NCBI GenBank assembly: GCA_020025915.1
Contig: JAHHRH010000001.1
Coordinates: 1-64,000 of the forward strand
DNA length: 64,000 nt
Source: Sutterella sp.
Lineage (GTDB): Bacteria; Pseudomonadota; Gammaproteobacteria; Burkholderiales; Burkholderiaceae_F
Direction: 5' to 3'
Shown here: positions 63,874 to 64,000 of the stretch, one piece after another
How the letters are laid out: each line of letters begins with the position of its first letter
Position numbering within the stretch: the first letter of the stretch is position 1
Notes under the pieces: generated by a model
The model's database searches: none
What the model saw: only the letters and a program-made list of their open reading frames with translations
Told to the model about the DNA's origin: nothing
Position numbers and translations under genes: made by a program

Positions 63874-64000
63874 ATGAGTATAACTACCGATGATCGACGA
63901 TTTGGAGGCATAGGTCGTCTATTTGGTGAGGCAGTAGGTGCTCAATTGCAAGGGAGTCATGTGGTCGTTATTGGGCTCGGCGGTGTTGGTAGTTGGGCGG
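63874..64000 (+). CDS. tcdA: tRNA threonylcarbamoyladenosine dehydratase, 5' end only
   Basis: The first 42 codons before the window ends. It reads MSITTDDRRFGGIGRLFGE, then the ATP-binding start VVVIGLGGVGSWA typical of the E1/ThiF-like TcdA (CsdL). AAGGAA lies 6 bp before the ATG. The enzyme cyclises t6A to ct6A in tRNAs reading ANN codons. The remainder is outside the window, so active-site residues cannot be checked. The 240-bp gap upstream (63633-63873) holds no other gene that I can support. Confidence 0.85.
   Translation, partial: MSITTDDRRFGGIGRLFGEAVGAQLQGSHVVVIGLGGVGSWA

Noticed and set aside
1..64000. CRISPR array, prophage, toxin-antitoxin or defence island
   Set aside because: No regularly spaced repeats, phage structural genes, paired small toxin/antitoxin frames or restriction genes were seen. 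Nearly all bases outside 1-7500 are assigned to conserved housekeeping genes.

Overview
The window reads as chromosomal DNA of a Gram-negative betaproteobacterium of the order Burkholderiales. My best guess is the Sutterellaceae (Sutterella/Parasutterella-like). This is inferred from moderate-to-low GC, the split heptose genes (separate hldA and hldC), the dusB-fis-purH, metG/apbC and bepA/moaC neighbourhoods, and LPS transport and Lnt genes. No taxonomic search was possible. Almost everything is housekeeping. GTG starts are common (waaC, waaA, thiD, miaB, lnt, dusB, tolB, the YgjP-like peptidase).

Layout. 1-7500: an accessory-like stretch with a 215-bp IS fragment abutting a broken CpxA-like sensor kinase, its intact CpxR-like regulator, a divergent tripartite efflux operon (NodT/TolC-type lipoprotein, MacA-type adaptor, split MacB ATPase and permease), and a degenerate ISL3-type IS inserted beside a terminator. 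7500-12200: ssb, an MFS transporter and, divergently, uvrA. 12200-26630: sugar-nucleotide and LPS-core genes (rmlD/rfbD, galE, galU, hldC-gmhB-hldD-hldA, manB/algC-type mutase, pgi, waaC, waaA) with ruvX, a plsC homologue, apaH and thiD interleaved. 26698-32132: tRNA-Met(CAT), then miaB-ybeZ-ybeY-ybeX-lnt. 32223-36841: glyQS, a second plsC and a YgjP-like metallopeptidase. 36846-44184: the minus-strand lptD-surA-pdxA-rsmA operon with divergent amgK-murU. 44271-47183: dusB-fis-purH. 47295-50018: tolB-pal-cpoB. 50273-64000: maeA, scpA, a SulP transporter, metG, apbC/mrp, a ferredoxin-NADP reductase, bepA, moaC, an atypical LuxR-type regulator, a tandem-Usp protein and the 5' end of tcdA.

Functional themes. 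Much of the window serves the cell envelope: heptose and Kdo addition to lipid A, LPS insertion (LptD), outer-membrane chaperone and quality control (SurA, BepA), lipoprotein acylation (Lnt), Tol-Pal, and MurNAc recycling (AmgK-MurU). The CpxR-like regulator beside an efflux operon fits the same theme, but its partner kinase is destroyed here.

I found no CRISPR array, prophage, toxin-antitoxin pair or obvious new defence system. The observations most worth checking are: (i) terminator-like hairpins whose T-tract ends only 6-23 nt before a start codon at several loci (scpA, plsC, metG, the ferredoxin-NADP reductase gene); (ii) a LuxR-type regulator with a degenerate receiver domain and a long N-terminal extension; (iii) a Tat-like signal on TolB preceded by tandem stem-loops; (iv) the kinase gene lost to a frameshift and an IS fragment.
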